Notes: a model not told the origin generated them from the sequence alone. Counted from the first letter of the stretch, positions 23,310-36,185 are shown. The stretch is DNA of 64,000 nucleotides from Saccopteryx bilineata (GCF_036850765.1 NC_089490.1:130972522-131036521); one strand, 5' to 3'. Program-made: numbers and translations.

Positions 23310-24979
23310 CATATTTGGACTCTTGTGATTGCAAGGGTCAAATCCAAGTGAATGGATTCAAAGAGATGTAAAGACCAGGAGTGTATCTGCTTCAGCCACA
23401 GTGGGGCATGGCGTTAAACAGTGTCACCTATTCTCTTCCCCTCTCAGCTCGGCCTCTCATGGGGGAGTCAGCAGCCCTGACTCCCATTCTTCCAGCTTAG
23501 CTCTATCACAACGGGAAGAGACAAGAGAGTGTCTTCCCAGACTCCAACAAATGCTCGGCTTTGGGGTTCATGGTCCTGCCCGGACCGGGTGGGCCCTCCT
23601 AGAGCAGGGGAAAGGGTCAGTGGAGTTGGCTTCCCTTGAGCCATGTGTCCTGGGAGTGGGTAGGGAGGTCCACTGAAGGAAAATAAGGGAACGGCAGCAG
23701 AGAATGGGCAGTCACCATACGGCTCAGCTACAGGTGGCCCTGTTTACCTACAGCAGGGGAGCTGGGCAGGGACAGGCCAGGATGCTCCAGGTGTACCACC
23801 CAGGGCACACTCTGCAGGTGGCATCTGTCCCCTTCTTCAGAGCCTGGTATCTTCCCTGAAGTGTTGGAAAGATAAGCAGGCCTGGGAATCGAGGTAACCA
23901 GCGGTCTCCCAGCCTGGCCTGAGGTTCAGTACAGCTGTGATGTACTGTGGCCCGAGGAGCCCTCTCCCCACTCCTCCGCTCCATCCACACACTGGATGAA
24001 CTGCATCTGCCTGCGTTGCAAAAATTAATTCCAATTCAATAATAAAGTTATAAAGGGCTAAATGAAATAACCCTAATGAGCTTTTTAAAATCAAACTCCC
24101 CGAAGGGGCTCTGTGAGGCTGGCCCCACGGGGTCAGCTCTGCTCTCCGTTCCCACAGCCTCTGCGCCTGCCGGCCTCCGAGCAGAGCTTCGGCTGCGTCC
24201 TGGTTATGCTTCTACATAAACTTATTTTATCCTAACGATGATCATCTTTAGAGGAATTTTCTGTCGCAGAGGGACTGTCAGCTGGTGGTTGACACACGGA
24301 GGGATGACTTTTCTCTGCATTACCTCCCCTGGCTGGAGGGTCAGCGTGCTCCTCAAGGCTTCTGGTGCCGACACTCGGGGCCCCCTCGGCCTGGCCTGCC
24401 ACCCTGCAGGGGCCTGTGAAGGTTGCAGGAGAGCTGGGCTGGCTGGCTGGCCTGGCCCTTCACTAACGAACATGGCCTTGGTTTAGTTCCCTAAGTCTCT
24501 CACCCCTTCTGCACAAAACGGTCGTAGGGATTTAAGCTTTGGGGTCTGACCACTGGGGGGGAGGGGAGCAATGTGTTGTCATCCAAATGTTTGAGGGCCT
24601 GCATAATGGGGCTCGCAGAACAGCACACAGGCAGGGGCAGTCATGGAAGGCGGGGTTGGGGGGCAGAAGGTGCCCTGGCCTTGGTCCAAAGCCAACACCA
24701 AGATCCTAAAAAGGCATCTGGCTGCATTTTCTACCAGCACTTTTGTGACTTCTCTTTCATCATCCCAGACCCCCAGTACACCTGGAATTTTTTGCTTAAG
24801 ACATGAGGGTAGGATTTGATTATTCCCTCCTCTCTCTAAGCAGTTGCCTACCATTAAAAGAAGAAATTGCTTCATCTCCACCATCCACCCATGCTCCTCC
24901 TCTTTCCCCTGCAATGAACAAACTGCTTTGAGGCCAAAGGGTATCCTTTGGTCAGTGTGTATTTTTTGCAAAACCACTC

Positions 24980-25190
24980 TTGCTCCTTGAGTGTGTGTTT
25001 TTAATTGACATAAATGGTGCCGTATTTTATCTCTCATAATGTTTCTTAACTTTTTGCATTCAGCACTAAATCACATGTCTAACCTCTTTCTTAACACTCT
25101 GCGGCATGCACCCACCAAATTTAACCTCTCCGCTTGCCCATGGATGACACCCAGGTTGCCTGCAGCTACCCCTAACCTACCCAAGTTATG
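24980..25190 (-). repeat. Probable old L1 3' relic
   Basis: TAATTGACATAAATGGTGCC, CTCATAATGTTTCTTAACTT and CATGGATGACACCCAGGTTG loosely follow an antisense L1M 3' region ('gatggacatttgggttgtttcc'). Confidence 0.4.
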
Positions 25191-25223
25191 CTGCCATAGG
25201 TCCCCCTAAGGACCTATGGCGGC
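25190..25223. repeat. Inverted repeat, 14-bp arms, 6-base loop
   Basis: GCTGCCATAGGTCC (25190-25203) and GGACCTATGGCGGC (25210-25223) pair at 13 of 14 positions around the loop CCCTAA. Confidence 0.9.
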
Positions 25224-28200
25224 ACACCCATCTGCACACCCCGTCCAGGGGAGTGCAAATGGCCTATGAAGCAAAGACCTGTCCGAGGAGGAGACACAGA
25301 CACCCTGTGTCTTTAGGACATGGGCTTTCAGGTGCACTGGCAAGTAAATGACTAACTGGTGCCAGCTCACCCCCACATCCAAACCTGCTCCACTTCTACC
25401 ATTTACAAACCACCCAGTTTTGAATTACTACCTTGTCATTTACTAATTTTATTTACTATTTTATTATTTTATCATCTATTTACGATTTACATGCACATTA
25501 ATGTCAAAGGAGTTTTTCCGGTCAGCAGACAATAGCTTCTCAAGGCTCCACCGCCCCTCCCCCATAGGTGTGCAGCTGTCTGTGGGAGGAGGCCAGTGCA
25601 GGAGTCAGTGGGGCTCCACAGCAGGGACTGCAGACTCCTTCTCTCTGGGCCTTCTGGGGGCTCCTGCTCGGCCTGCTAGGGGTGTTAAATTTGGACAGCA
25701 GCAGCAGCAGTGAAAAGGGCACCCTAGTTGAAGAGGCCGGTGCACAAAGGCCTGGGCATGCATGTTGCATAGAGTCAGCAAACACAAGGCACCCTTGAGC
25801 CCTGCCAGACTCAGAACCCCAGGGTTTCACTTCTCCATGCTTGTTTCTACCAGTTTAGGTCTCTCCAGACTGCCCCTTGGTGTTTGCTAGTTTACAGGCC
25901 CACTCAGCCATGTTAACAGCACAGAATCCCAGAGCCAGTCTGCCATGTGGCTTGTCCCAAGTCACTTAATCTTTCTTTTACTAAAATGGGACCTCCTCCT
26001 CACGGTGGGGATTAGATGGCTACTGTGGGTGGCTCTGTCACTGTGAAGGGCTATGCACATGCCCCGCCCCACACCAGATGGCGGGGAAGGGTGCAGGCAG
26101 CATGCTGCCCTCCAGCGGCGGTGGATAAACTTGTCCGCTTGTCCTCAATGGCTCATTCCCCTGGAGGGCAGGCACCTGGGGATCCCCTGGACACAGCTCT
26201 GCTCCCTCACTTCGTCCTCTCCCTGATGTCAATCAACTCTTTCAGGAACCTGCTCAATTTCTACAGACTTAACACTGGGAGACAGCTCTCAGAAGCTTCC
26301 TGCTGTCATCCTGTGCCTGAGACGTGAGCAAAAATAGTTCGACTGCCTTCCAGGAGGGTCGCCCAACACAGGGAACACAAGAAACTTAAATCTTTGTAGT
26401 TACCCACTGAAAAGGTAGTGTTCTGCCACAGGTGCCTCCACTCAGAGAGCCTCCCTGCCAGGTGCAGTCTTCCCCGTCTCCCGTGGACCAGCTGCTTGGG
26501 GAACAGGCAACTTCTCCTGGGGGAGGCAGTGCAAAGGGGGTGGCAGGAGACGGGCGGCACTGACAGCTCGTTATCCTGGCCTAGAACAGTAATGAGGGCT
26601 GGAGCAAAGGACTGGGTGGGCTCGGGCCACCTGCTAGCAGGCTGGATGTGAGCTATAGGGGCCCCAGGAGGAGGAGAGAGAGTGCGGCCTCTCCCCAGGC
26701 ACCATGGGACCATGTAGGTGACCTAGTGCAGGTGGATGGCCTCAAAGGCCAGAGCTGGTATCAGGGAATCACATGGCAGCCCACCCAGGATTGGGCAGGA
26801 GCCTGTCACTGGCCAAGTTCCTTGCAGCAGGGCTTGGCTTGAGGGACAGGCATGGTAGGACCATGAGGTTGCTGCATAGCTTAGGTTTCAGGATCAAACC
26901 AACAGTAAGAACACTGAGGAGACACGCAAGATTGACAATGTGGATGTCAGCCTGTCCCCTGGGCCCCATCAACCCTCATGTGGTCCCAGGCTCAGCAAAC
27001 TCTGTCACCTCTGGGCTGCTCCCTATACCCTTCCAGGCCTGGGCAGCACCAGGGCTTCCAAGGGCTGCACAGCAGAGCTTGATGTTTCCTTCCGGGAGGG
27101 CTGAGGGGCCCTGTCTTCCTCTCCTCGTCTGCAGTTTGACCTCTGCTTTGGAGCATCTCTACAGGGGCTGGGCCATCTCTACAGGGGTTGGGCATTCTAG
27201 AACATAAGGTTCAAGTTACCCCAAAATAATCATGAGTAAAACAATTATTGTAACAACAATTGTGCTTGAGGTGATCTGATATTTCTAATGCATGTTTAGA
27301 AAACATTTTTGTTTTTGTGTTTTATTTTGAGAAGACATTTATTAAAACTGGGGACAGTGAAACAAGGAAGGGCTTAAACAAGGGAGAAGTAACTGGAGAG
27401 CCTAGGCGGGGCTGTTTGGCTGTCTAGAAACATTATGGGAAAGAAATAGGCTAGGCAGGGCTGCTGTTAGCTCATTGGAGTCAGTGATACAGGGTTCAAG
27501 GGGTGAGCCTGGGACAAGCTGCTGCTGACCATTGCTCCCTTGGTTGCAGGTCTCGTGGGGTTCCTTAGAGTCTAGGAGATGCACACTGGTGGGGAAAATG
27601 GGGGAAGAAACAGGCTTAGGCTGAGCATTGTTTTGATGGAACTATAACACGCAAGTTAATTAAAAAACGTGTTTGCTCAGAAGAAGCAACTACCCCCGGA
27701 TGGCCTGCTCTGGCCTGACGGCAGCCCCCTTATCTCCCACAGGGAGTGTCTGGAAAGGTTGCTGACTTGCATGCGACTCCCTGAGTTGCGGGGGTGGGGG
27801 GCACTCTGATGTCTTTGGGGCCAGGCAAGCAGCAGGCCAGGTGGCCTGGGGCCATGGTCCTGTGTGTCATGTCTCCAGGTGTGACTGTCACTCTGCAGCT
27901 CAGTGTTAAATCCACAACCACCCACCTGTCCTGTGACTTACATCTCCTAATTCCTCAAGAAAACGAGCTATTCTAGATTTTGCTTAATAACAAATTTTCC
28001 AATTTTGAAATACTGTCAACCAAGGGAGATATTTTTAAAACACCATGTGGCCCTAACAAGTGTCTTTCAGGGCTGGTTTTGCCCAGGGACCACTTGTCAG
28101 TCACCCCTGGCTCAACATGGGCAGAGGATAACATCCAGCCTCTTCCCCAGTGGAGAGTTGTGTGGAAATTACCATTTTGTGCTTCCCAAGGTGGTTCTGA

Positions 28201-28653
28201 AGGTGAACTGTCTCTGCTTATTGGAAATGAAAAGAAATAAATGTATAAAAATAGAGTAGCAATTCCTCAAACCCCCGTCAGATTTAAGTAGCCAGTCTGT
28301 CCTCTGGGAGTGAGAAAGATGTTCCTGTTATCTCCAGGAAGCCCAACAGGACACTGGCTCTGCATGGAGATGTTGCAAGCCTGCCTCCCAAAGCTGCCCT
28401 GGACAGCTTCAGCCACATTCATGTGCGTGTGCATGTGCCCTGGGCAGCACCAGCAATGTTCAAATGTGTATGCATGTGCCCAGTTCACACCAGCTACATG
28501 CATGTGTGTGTGCCCTGGGTAGCACCAACCATGTGAGTATGGGTGTGCATGTGCCCAACTGACTCCTCTGTGTTGGACCCACTCTGCTTCTCCTGTACCT
28601 CCTGTACCCCATTTTTAGAACACCAGGGAGCAGCAAGCACCCCACTTTTTCTG

Positions 28654-28669
28654 CTTGGTCTCTGCAATT
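28654..28669. repeat. Target-site duplication of L1 copy 2 (3' side)
   Basis: CTTGGTCTCTGCAATT; the exact partner is at 36186-36201 directly outside the L1 5' end. Confidence 0.93.
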
Positions 28670-28967
28670 TTTTTGATTGTTTTTGTTTTCTTTTCTTTAT
28701 ATAAATAAATTTTTATTAATGTTAATGGGGTGACATCAATAAATCAGGGTACATATATTCAAAGAAAACATGTCCAGGTTATCTTGTCATTCAATTATGT
28801 TGCATACCCATCACCCAAAGTCAGGTTGTCCTCCGTCACCCTCTATCTAGTTTTCTTTGTGCCCCTCCTCCTTCCCCTTCCCCTCTCCCTCCTTCCCTCC
28901 CGCGCCCCCCCCTCCCCACCACCCCTGAGAACCACCACACTCTTGTCCATGTCTCTTAGTCTCATTT

Positions 28968-31900
28968 TTATGTCCCACCAATGTATGGAATCATGTAGTT
29001 CTTGTTTTTTTCTGATTTACTTATTTCACTCCGTATAATGTTATCAAGATCCCACCATTTTGCTGTAAATCATCAGATGTCATCATTTCTTATGGCTGAA
29101 TAGTATTCCATAGTGTATATGTGCCACATTTTCTTTATCCAGTCTTCTATTGAAGGGCTTTTTGGTTGTTTCTATGTCTTGGCCACTGTGAACAATGCTG
29201 CAATGAACATGGGGTTACATGTGTCTTTACGTATCAATATTTCTGAGGTTTTGGGGTATATACCCAGTAGAGGGATTGCTGGGTCATAAGGTAGTTCTAT
29301 TTTCAGTTTTTTGAGGAACCACCATACTTTCTTCCATAATGGTTGCACTATATTACAGTCCCACCAACAGTGAATGAGGGTTCCTTTTTCTCCACAGCCT
29401 CTCCAACATTTGCTATTACCTGTTTTGTCGATAATAGCTAATCTAACAGGTGTAAGGTAGTATCTCATTATAGTTTTGATTTGCATTTCTCTAATAACTA
29501 ATGAAGATGAGCATCTTTTCATCTGTTGACCATTTGTATTTCTTCCTGGGAGAAGTGTCTGTTCATGTCCTCTTCCCATTTTTTTTATTGGATTGTTTGT
29601 TTGTTGTTGAGTTTTATGAGTTCTTTGTATATTTTGGATAATAGGCCCTTATCTGAGCTGTTGTTTGAAAACATCATTTCCCATTTAGTTTGCTGTCTAT
29701 TTATTTTGTTGTCAGTTTCTCTTGCTGAGCAAAAACTTTTTAGTCTGATGTAGTCCCATTCATTTATTTTTGCCTTCACTTCTCTTGCCTTTGGAGTCAA
29801 ATTCATAATATGCTCTTTAAAACCAAGGTCCATGACTTTAGTACCTATGTTTTCTTCTATGTACTTTATTGTTTCAGGTCTTATATTTAGGTCTTTGATC
29901 CATTTTGAATTAATTTTAGTGCAAGGGGACAAGCTGTAGTCGAGTTTCATTCCTTTGCATGTGGCTTTCCAGTTTTCCCAGCACCATTTGTTGAAGAGAC
30001 TTTCTTTTCTCCATTGTGTGTTGTTGGCCCCTTTATCGAAAATTATTTGACCATATATATGTGGTTTTATTTCTGGGCTTTCTATTCTGTTCCATTGGTC
30101 AGAGTGTCTGTTTTTCTGCCAATACCATGCTGTTTTGATTGTCGTGGCCCTATAATATAGTTTGAAGTCAGGTATTGTAATGCCCTCAGCTTCATTCTTT
30201 TTGCTTAGGATTGCTTTGGCTATTCGGGTTTTTTTATAGTTCCATATAAATCTGATGATTTTTTGTTCCATTTCATTAAAAAATGTCATAGGAATTTTGA
30301 TGGGAATTGCATTAAATGTATAAATTGCTTTGGGTAATATGGCCATTTTGATTATATTTATTCTTCCTATCCAAGAACAAGGAATATTCCGTCTCATTGT
30401 ATTTTTCGATTTCCTTTAACAATGTTTTGTAGTTTTTGTTATATAGGTTTTACATTCTTTGTTATGTTCATTACTAGGTATTTTATTTTTTTGTTGCAAT
30501 CGTGAAGGGGATTATTTTTTTGAGTTCGTTTTCTAATATTTTATTGTTGGCATATAGAAAGGCTATGGATTTTTGTATGTTAATTTTGTATCCTGCGACC
30601 TTACTGTATTGATTATCTGTTTCTAGTAATCTTTTTGTGGAGTCTCTGGGGTTTTCGATGTATAGGATCATATCATCTGCAAAAAGTGATACCTTTACTT
30701 CTTCTTTTCCGATATGGATGCCTTTTATTTCTTTGTCTTGTCTGATTGCTCTGGCCAGAACTTTTAGCACCACGTTAAATAAGAGTGGAGATAGTGGACA
30801 AGTCTGTCTTGTTCCTGATTTAAGGTGGAAAGTCCTCAGTTTTATGCCATTTAATATGATGTTGGCTGATGGTTTATCATATATGGCCTTTATCATGTTG
30901 AGATATTTTCCTTCTATACCCATTTTGTTGAGTGTCTTAAACATAAAGTTGTATTTTATCAAATGCCTTTTCTGCATCTATTGATAAGATCATGTGGTTT
31001 TTGTTCTTTGTTTTGTTGATATGGTGCATTACGTTAACCGTTTTGCGTATGTTGAACCATCCTTGAGATTCTGGAATGAATCCCACTTGATCATGATGTA
31101 TTATTTTTTTTATGTTGTTGTATTCGATTTGCTAGTATTTTGTTTAATATTTTAGCATCTTTATTCATTAGAGATATTGGTCTGTAGTTTTCTTTTTTTG
31201 TTCCGTCCTTGCCAGGTTTTGGTATGAGGGTTATGTTGGCCTCATAAAATGTGTTTGGAAGTATTGCTTCTTCTTCAATTTTTTGGAAGACTTTGAGTAG
31301 AATAGGAACCAAGTCTTTTTTGAATGTTTGATAGAATTCACTAGTATAACCATCTGGGCCTGGACTTTTCTTTTTGGGGAGGTTTTTAATAGTTTTTTCT
31401 TTTTCCTCCCTGCTAATTGGTCTGTTTAGGCTTTCTGCTTCTTCATGACTCAGTCTAGGAAGGTTGTATTGTTCTAGGAATTTATCCATTTCTTCTAGAT
31501 TGTTGAATTTGGTGGCATATAGTTTTTCGTAGTATTCTACAATAATTCTTTGTATATCTATGATGTCTGTGGTGATTTCTCCTCTTTCATTTTGGATTTT
31601 GTTTATATGAGTCCTTTCTCTTTTTTCCTTGGTGAGTCTTGCCAAGGGTTTGTCAATTTTGATGATCTTTTCAAAGAACCAGCTCCTTGTTTTATTTTTT
31701 TTATAGTTTCTCTGTTCTCTATTTCATTTATTTCTGCTCTAATTTTTATTATTTCCTTTCTTTGGCTGGTTTTGGGTTGTCTTTGTTCTTCTTCTTCTAG
31801 TTCCTTAAGGTGTGAAGTTAAGTGGTTCAGTTGGGCTCTCTCTTGTTTGTTCATATAGGCCTGAAGTGATATGACCTTCTCTTTTATTACTGCTTTTGCT

Positions 31901-32770
31901 GCATCCCAGAGATTCTGATATGTCGTATTATCATTTTCATTTGTCTGTATATATCTTTTGATCTCTGTGCTTATTTCTTCTTTGACCCATTCATTTTTTA
32001 AAAGTATGTTGTTTAGTTTCCACATTTTGGGGGGTTTTTTCCCTCATTTTTGCAGTTGAATTCTAGTTTCAAGGCTTTATGATCAGAAAATATGTTTGGT
32101 ACAAATTCAGTTTTTCTGAATTTGCTGATGTTATTTTTGTAGCCCAACATATGGTCAATTCTTGAGAATGTTTCATGTACACTAGAGAAAAATGTATACT
32201 CTGTCACTTTGGGATGAAGTGTCCTGTAGATGTCTATCATATCCAGGCGCTCTAGTGTTTTGTTTAAGGCCAATATATCTTTATTGATTCTCTGTTTGGA
32301 TGAACTATCTAGAGCCGTTAGCGGGGTATTGAGGTCTCCAAGTATGATTGTATTTTTGTCAGTTTTTGTTTTAAGGTCAATAAGTAGCTGTCTTATATAT
32401 TTTGGTGCTCCTTGGTTTGGTGCATATATATTAAGGATTGTTATGTCTTCTTGATTCAGTGTCCCCTTAATCATTATGAAATGACCATTTTTGTCTCTTA
32501 GTACTTTTGCTGTCTTTTAGTCAGCATTATTAGATATAAGTATTGCTACACCTGCTTTTTTTTTTTAATGTTATTTGCTTGGAGTATTGTTTTCCAGCCT
32601 TTCACTTTGAATTTGTTTTTATCCTTGTTGCTTAGATGTGTTTCTTGTAGGCAGCATATAGTTGGATTTTCTTTTTTAATCCATTTTGCTGCTCTGTGTC
32701 TTTTTATTGGTGAGTTTAATCCATTTACATTTAGTCTAATTATTGACATTTGTGGGTTCCCTATTGCCAT
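28968..32770 (-). pseudogene. L1 copy 2 ORF2 (endonuclease/reverse transcriptase), broken
   Basis: ORF2 starts at the ATG 32768-32770 (MAIGNPQMSIIRLNVNGLNS) and its expected TAA is at 28968-28970. Recognisable endonuclease motifs include LQETHL and ILGDLNTP. The reverse transcriptase part has [23 protein letters not shown] and an intact FADD (coded at 30672-30683). The C-terminal Cys/His motif [18 protein letters not shown] is in the piece at 29172-29579. The frame is broken at least six times (pieces 32546-32770, 32013-32474, 31603-32025, 31091-31645, 30483-30977, 29585-30397 and 29172-29579), mostly by small indels. Confidence 0.92.
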
Positions 32771-33139
32771 TTTATAAATTGCTTTCTGTTAGTTTTGTAT
32801 CTTGTTTGATTCATCTCTTTTGTTTTTCTATTATTTGTTTTTGTTTGTTTGTATTCCATACTTCTTTCCTCTGTTGCTACCTTTTTTAAGTCATGTGCTT
32901 CTGTGATGGTTTTTTCAAGGGTGGTTACCATTAAGTAATGAAACGGGTACCTACCATGTTTATTGTAGTACCCTATCTTATGAGTGTTTCTGCACTTCAT
33001 CGTCCTTTGCTACTGTTAATCTCTGTCCTTTCCCTTTTTTTTGCTTTTGTTGTCATAGTTTAAATTTGGTTTTATTGTGTTCTTGGTGGAGCTTTTCTTT
33101 GTGGTTTTGTTTTGTTTTGGTCTTTGAATCTGGTTGGAA

Positions 33140-34078
33140 AACCCCCTTTAGTATTTCCTAAAGTGGGGGTTTTCTGATGATAAATTCCTTCATCTTTTCT
33201 GTTTCTGTGAATTTTTTATTTCTCCTTTGTATTTGAAGGATAGCTTTGATGGGTATAATATTCTTGGCTGAAAGTTCCTCTCTTTCAGTACTTTAAATAT
33301 TGGGGTCCACTCTCTTCTAGCTTGTAGAGTTTCTGCTGAGAAATCTGATGATAATCTAATAGGCCTTCCTTTATATGTTGTATTCTTCTTTTCCCTGGGT
33401 GCCTTGAGAATTTTTTCTTTGTTGTTGGTTTGTGCCAATTTCATTATGATGTGCCTTGGAGTAGGTTTGTTGTGGTTAAGAAAACTCGGTGTTCTGTTTG
33501 CTTCTTGAATTTGAGGCTTTAGTTCTTTCCACAGGTTTGGGAAGTTCTCATCTATTATTTGTTTGAATATATTCTCCATTCCATTTTCTCTCTCTTCTCC
33601 CTCTGATATACCTATTATTATTATGTTATTCTTTTTGATGGAGTCAGACAATTCCTGTAGGGCTTTCTCATTTTTTTAAATTTTTGAGTCTCTTCTTCTC
33701 TCTGTTGTGCCTGAAGTTGCTTGTTTTCTGTGTCACTAATCCTACCTTCTATCTGGCCTGTTCTATTAGCTACGCTTGTTACCTCATTTTTCAGTTCATG
33801 AATTGAGTTTTTCATCTCTGTTTGATTTGTTTTTATAGTTTCAATTTCCTTGGTAATATATTCTTTGTGTTTGTTGAGTTGTTTTCTGAGCTCCCTAAAT
33901 TGCCTTTCTGTGTTTTCTTGTATATCTCTGAGTATTTTTAGGATTTCTATTTTAAATTCTCAGTTCCAAGGTTTCCAATATATTAAATTTTTTTCTCCAT
34001 AGATTTTTCCACATCTATCTGTGCTACTTCTCTATCTTTTGTATCCATGATATTCAATTTCCTTTTTTTTAATGGCAT
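33140..34078 (-). pseudogene. L1 copy 2 ORF1, broken
   Basis: The start matches copy 1 (ATG at 34076-34078, MPLKKK-like). The coiled-coil part survives at 33621-33815 (KNEVTSVANRTGQIEGRISD) and the RNA-binding part at 33190-33651 (TPRHIIMKLAQTNNKEKILK, RREWTPIFKVLKERN) in a different frame. The end coordinate is estimated by comparison with copy 1. Confidence 0.85.
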
Positions 34079-36185
34079 CTGAGGGTAGTCTTGTTGATAG
34101 CACTAATGAAAATTAATAAAGAATAAAAAGTAAAAAAAAATGGAAAAAAATTTGTAAAAAAAAACGAATAATAATTTATTATTTCCCCCCCTTCTTTTCT
34201 CCTCCTTCCCCCTCCTCCTTAGGAAAATATCGTGATGAACTGTGAATTATATTATGCTAAATGGATTAAAAACTGCCTATAATGGAGGGCCTGAGTTGGG
34301 GGGAAGTGTTCAAGGGGCAAAGAAGGAAGTAGGGACCCAAAAATTCAAAAAAGGAAAAAAATTTGTGTCAAGTATAAAATGATTTGCTTGTAAGTGATGG
34401 TCGACTAAGAGATATAATGAGAGGGATAAGAGGGAAACAGGAAAAAGGAAAAAAAATAACTATTGTATTAAGTGGAGCAAAAACTAAATAGAATGGAGAT
34501 CCTGGGTTGGGAGGAATGCTAATGAGTTTAGCGAAGTAAAAAGCACCCAAAATTCCACAAAAAAACCCTTGAATCCCACATTAAATAATTTGTTCATAAT
34601 TGAGGATTGAATGAGAGGAAAAGTAAAAGGAGAAAAGAAGAAACTAATAGAGAGGGAGAAATAAGAAAAAGGAGAAAAGGAAAAGAACAAAAAAAAAAAA
34701 ACAAAAAGAGAGAGTTAGTTAAGTTTTGGAGTGTAACCCTCATGGAGAGTAAGGAAGAAGAAAAGAAATAAAATGTAACATTTATGGTTAGTGTAGTTCA
34801 AGAAGAGGACAGAATAAGACTGGCAGAGAATAAAAGGACCAAGGTGGAGGAAATAGAACTAATAATAATAAAGGCAAGAAGATGAAAGAAACAAAAAAAT
34901 AATGGAACAAGTTATAAAGTTTGTGGATTTTTTTTTTTTTGAGAGGTTAACTTCTTCCTTTTTCTTTCCTCTCCCTCTTCCTGGTTGGTGACTCTGTACC
35001 CCAGGCTCTGCCCCTGTGGCACGCTTAGGTAGGGATTTGCAGTTGATGAGACTCTACGGCAATGTCATATATTAGGCTTCAGTCTCGTTGGTAGTCAAGG
35101 CTTGTTAGTGTTTGCAGGCTCCGACAATGAGAGAGTCCGTTTTCCCGGAGCCTCTCTCCTAGTCTCTCCTTCCTGAATTAGCAGCCTGATGATCCAGCTA
35201 TGAGGCTGCCGCTGCCTCTCCCTGGGGAGTAAGAGGCTCAAAGAGCTAGCAAATCCCCATTCTATCCCCACTCAATGCAGGGCTCTAGGTAAGGCTCTGG
35301 CAGTCAAAGCTGCCAGCGTAATTAGGTAGGGCTGGGAGCCAATTGCTCTCAAGGTGACTTTCTATGAGCCTCCAGGCCTGTTCAGCATGCCTAGCACTCT
35401 GTGGGACCACTCTCCCCAGGCTTTCCACACTTTGTAACCTGTTTTGGCTGGGAACAAGATGCCCTAGTCGCTACCTGCAGTACAGGAGGTCTTAACATCT
35501 GCCAATCAGAAGTTGCCCCCACCCCTTTAGTAAGAGGCACTAAAAAATATCACGCCTCTTGTCTTGGATCGCTGAACTGAGAGAGATCTTGTCAGTTAGA
35601 GCCGCGTAGGTCAGTTGGGAGGTGAGCAGACTGTGGGTTAAGCTAATTTCAGCGATTGGATCCACTAATCTGCTCCAGAAAGGACTGCAAGCTGCCTGCG
35701 CGCCCCTCCCCCGATACTTGATTGTTAGCTTGAATGGTTGGTTGAGACGCCCCGCCTGCCTAGAGAAGCTTGGGCGTAGGGAAGTTCGCTTTGGCACACT
35801 CCCCGCGTCCTGCTGCTCGTGGCGCACTGGCCTTTGCTCAAGTGGGCTTATTCACCACAGGCACACTCTTTCCTCTGCTTGAACGAACGTCCATGACGCA
35901 GCCTAGCTTCCTCCACACCCTTAGCCCCCCCGACTCTCAGTTCCAAGTGAAAGCAGCCTTTGCTCAGGTTAGTGAAGAAGGCAGAGTGTTCCTTTGTCCG
36001 ACTTATTTCCTTCAGGGTTGATTATATATTTAGTCAATTTTTTGCTCAATCCTACCTTCGCCTTCAGTGTGTGGAACTCCCGGATGCTCCAAGGATAGAT
36101 TTCTCTGTCTCTGGTTGATGAACTTGTTGAAATTTGGGGGAGATTTGTCGGTCGCGCTCCTCACGGCGCCATTTCTCTGACGTCA
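34079..36185 (-). promoter_or_regulatory. L1 copy 2 5' UTR / internal promoter region
   Basis: About 2.1 kb lie between the L1 5' end and ORF1. The outer kilobase is GC-richer; the part near ORF1 (34100-34930) is A-rich. In other mammals the L1 5' UTR acts as an internal RNA polymerase II promoter. The homologous segment in copy 1 supports this being an original part of the element. Confidence 0.75.
36165..36185 (-). promoter_or_regulatory. CRE and YY1-like sites at the L1 copy 2 start
   Basis: The minus-strand element begins with the CRE palindrome TGACGTCA (36178-36185), followed at once by GAGAAATGGCGCC, whose AAATGGCGCC (36165-36174) fits the YY1 core. YY1 at the 5' end is known to set the start of transcription in human L1. 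In copy 1 both sites are altered at CpG positions. Confidence 0.6.

Larger units (their letters stand above)
18621..28653. other. Ten kilobases of mostly single-copy intron
   Basis: GC-rich with two AT-rich islands (24000-24090 and 25420-25500). It contains the (TG)24 tract, a TG-rich stretch at 19506-19610, the 30-bp duplication and the inverted repeat listed separately. TG/CA-rich loosely repeated text GTGCATGTGCCCTGGGCAGC lies at 28420-28560. No exon or RNA gene was recognised; frames up to 191 codons match nothing known. Confidence 0.55.
28670..36185 (-). mobile_element. Full-length L1 LINE (copy 2), minus strand, with perfect target-site duplication
   Basis: The 7,516-bp insertion is flanked by the perfect 16-bp direct repeat CTTGGTCTCTGCAATT (28654-28669 and 36186-36201). 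On the minus strand it has a 2.1-kb 5' UTR, ORF1, ORF2, 3' UTR and A-rich tail (T-rich at 28670-28705). It matches copy 1 closely through most of its length. ORF1 and ORF2 carry several frame breaks, so it is not able to move on its own, although the intact duplication suggests it is not ancient. Confidence 0.95.

Noticed and set aside
22782..23351. 189-codon plus-strand frame
   Set aside because: It runs through the perfect 30-bp duplication and the (TG)24 tract; no coding signal was recognised.
29585..30397. 270-codon minus-strand frame as a host gene
   Set aside because: It is reverse transcriptase/C-terminal sequence of L1 copy 2 ORF2.
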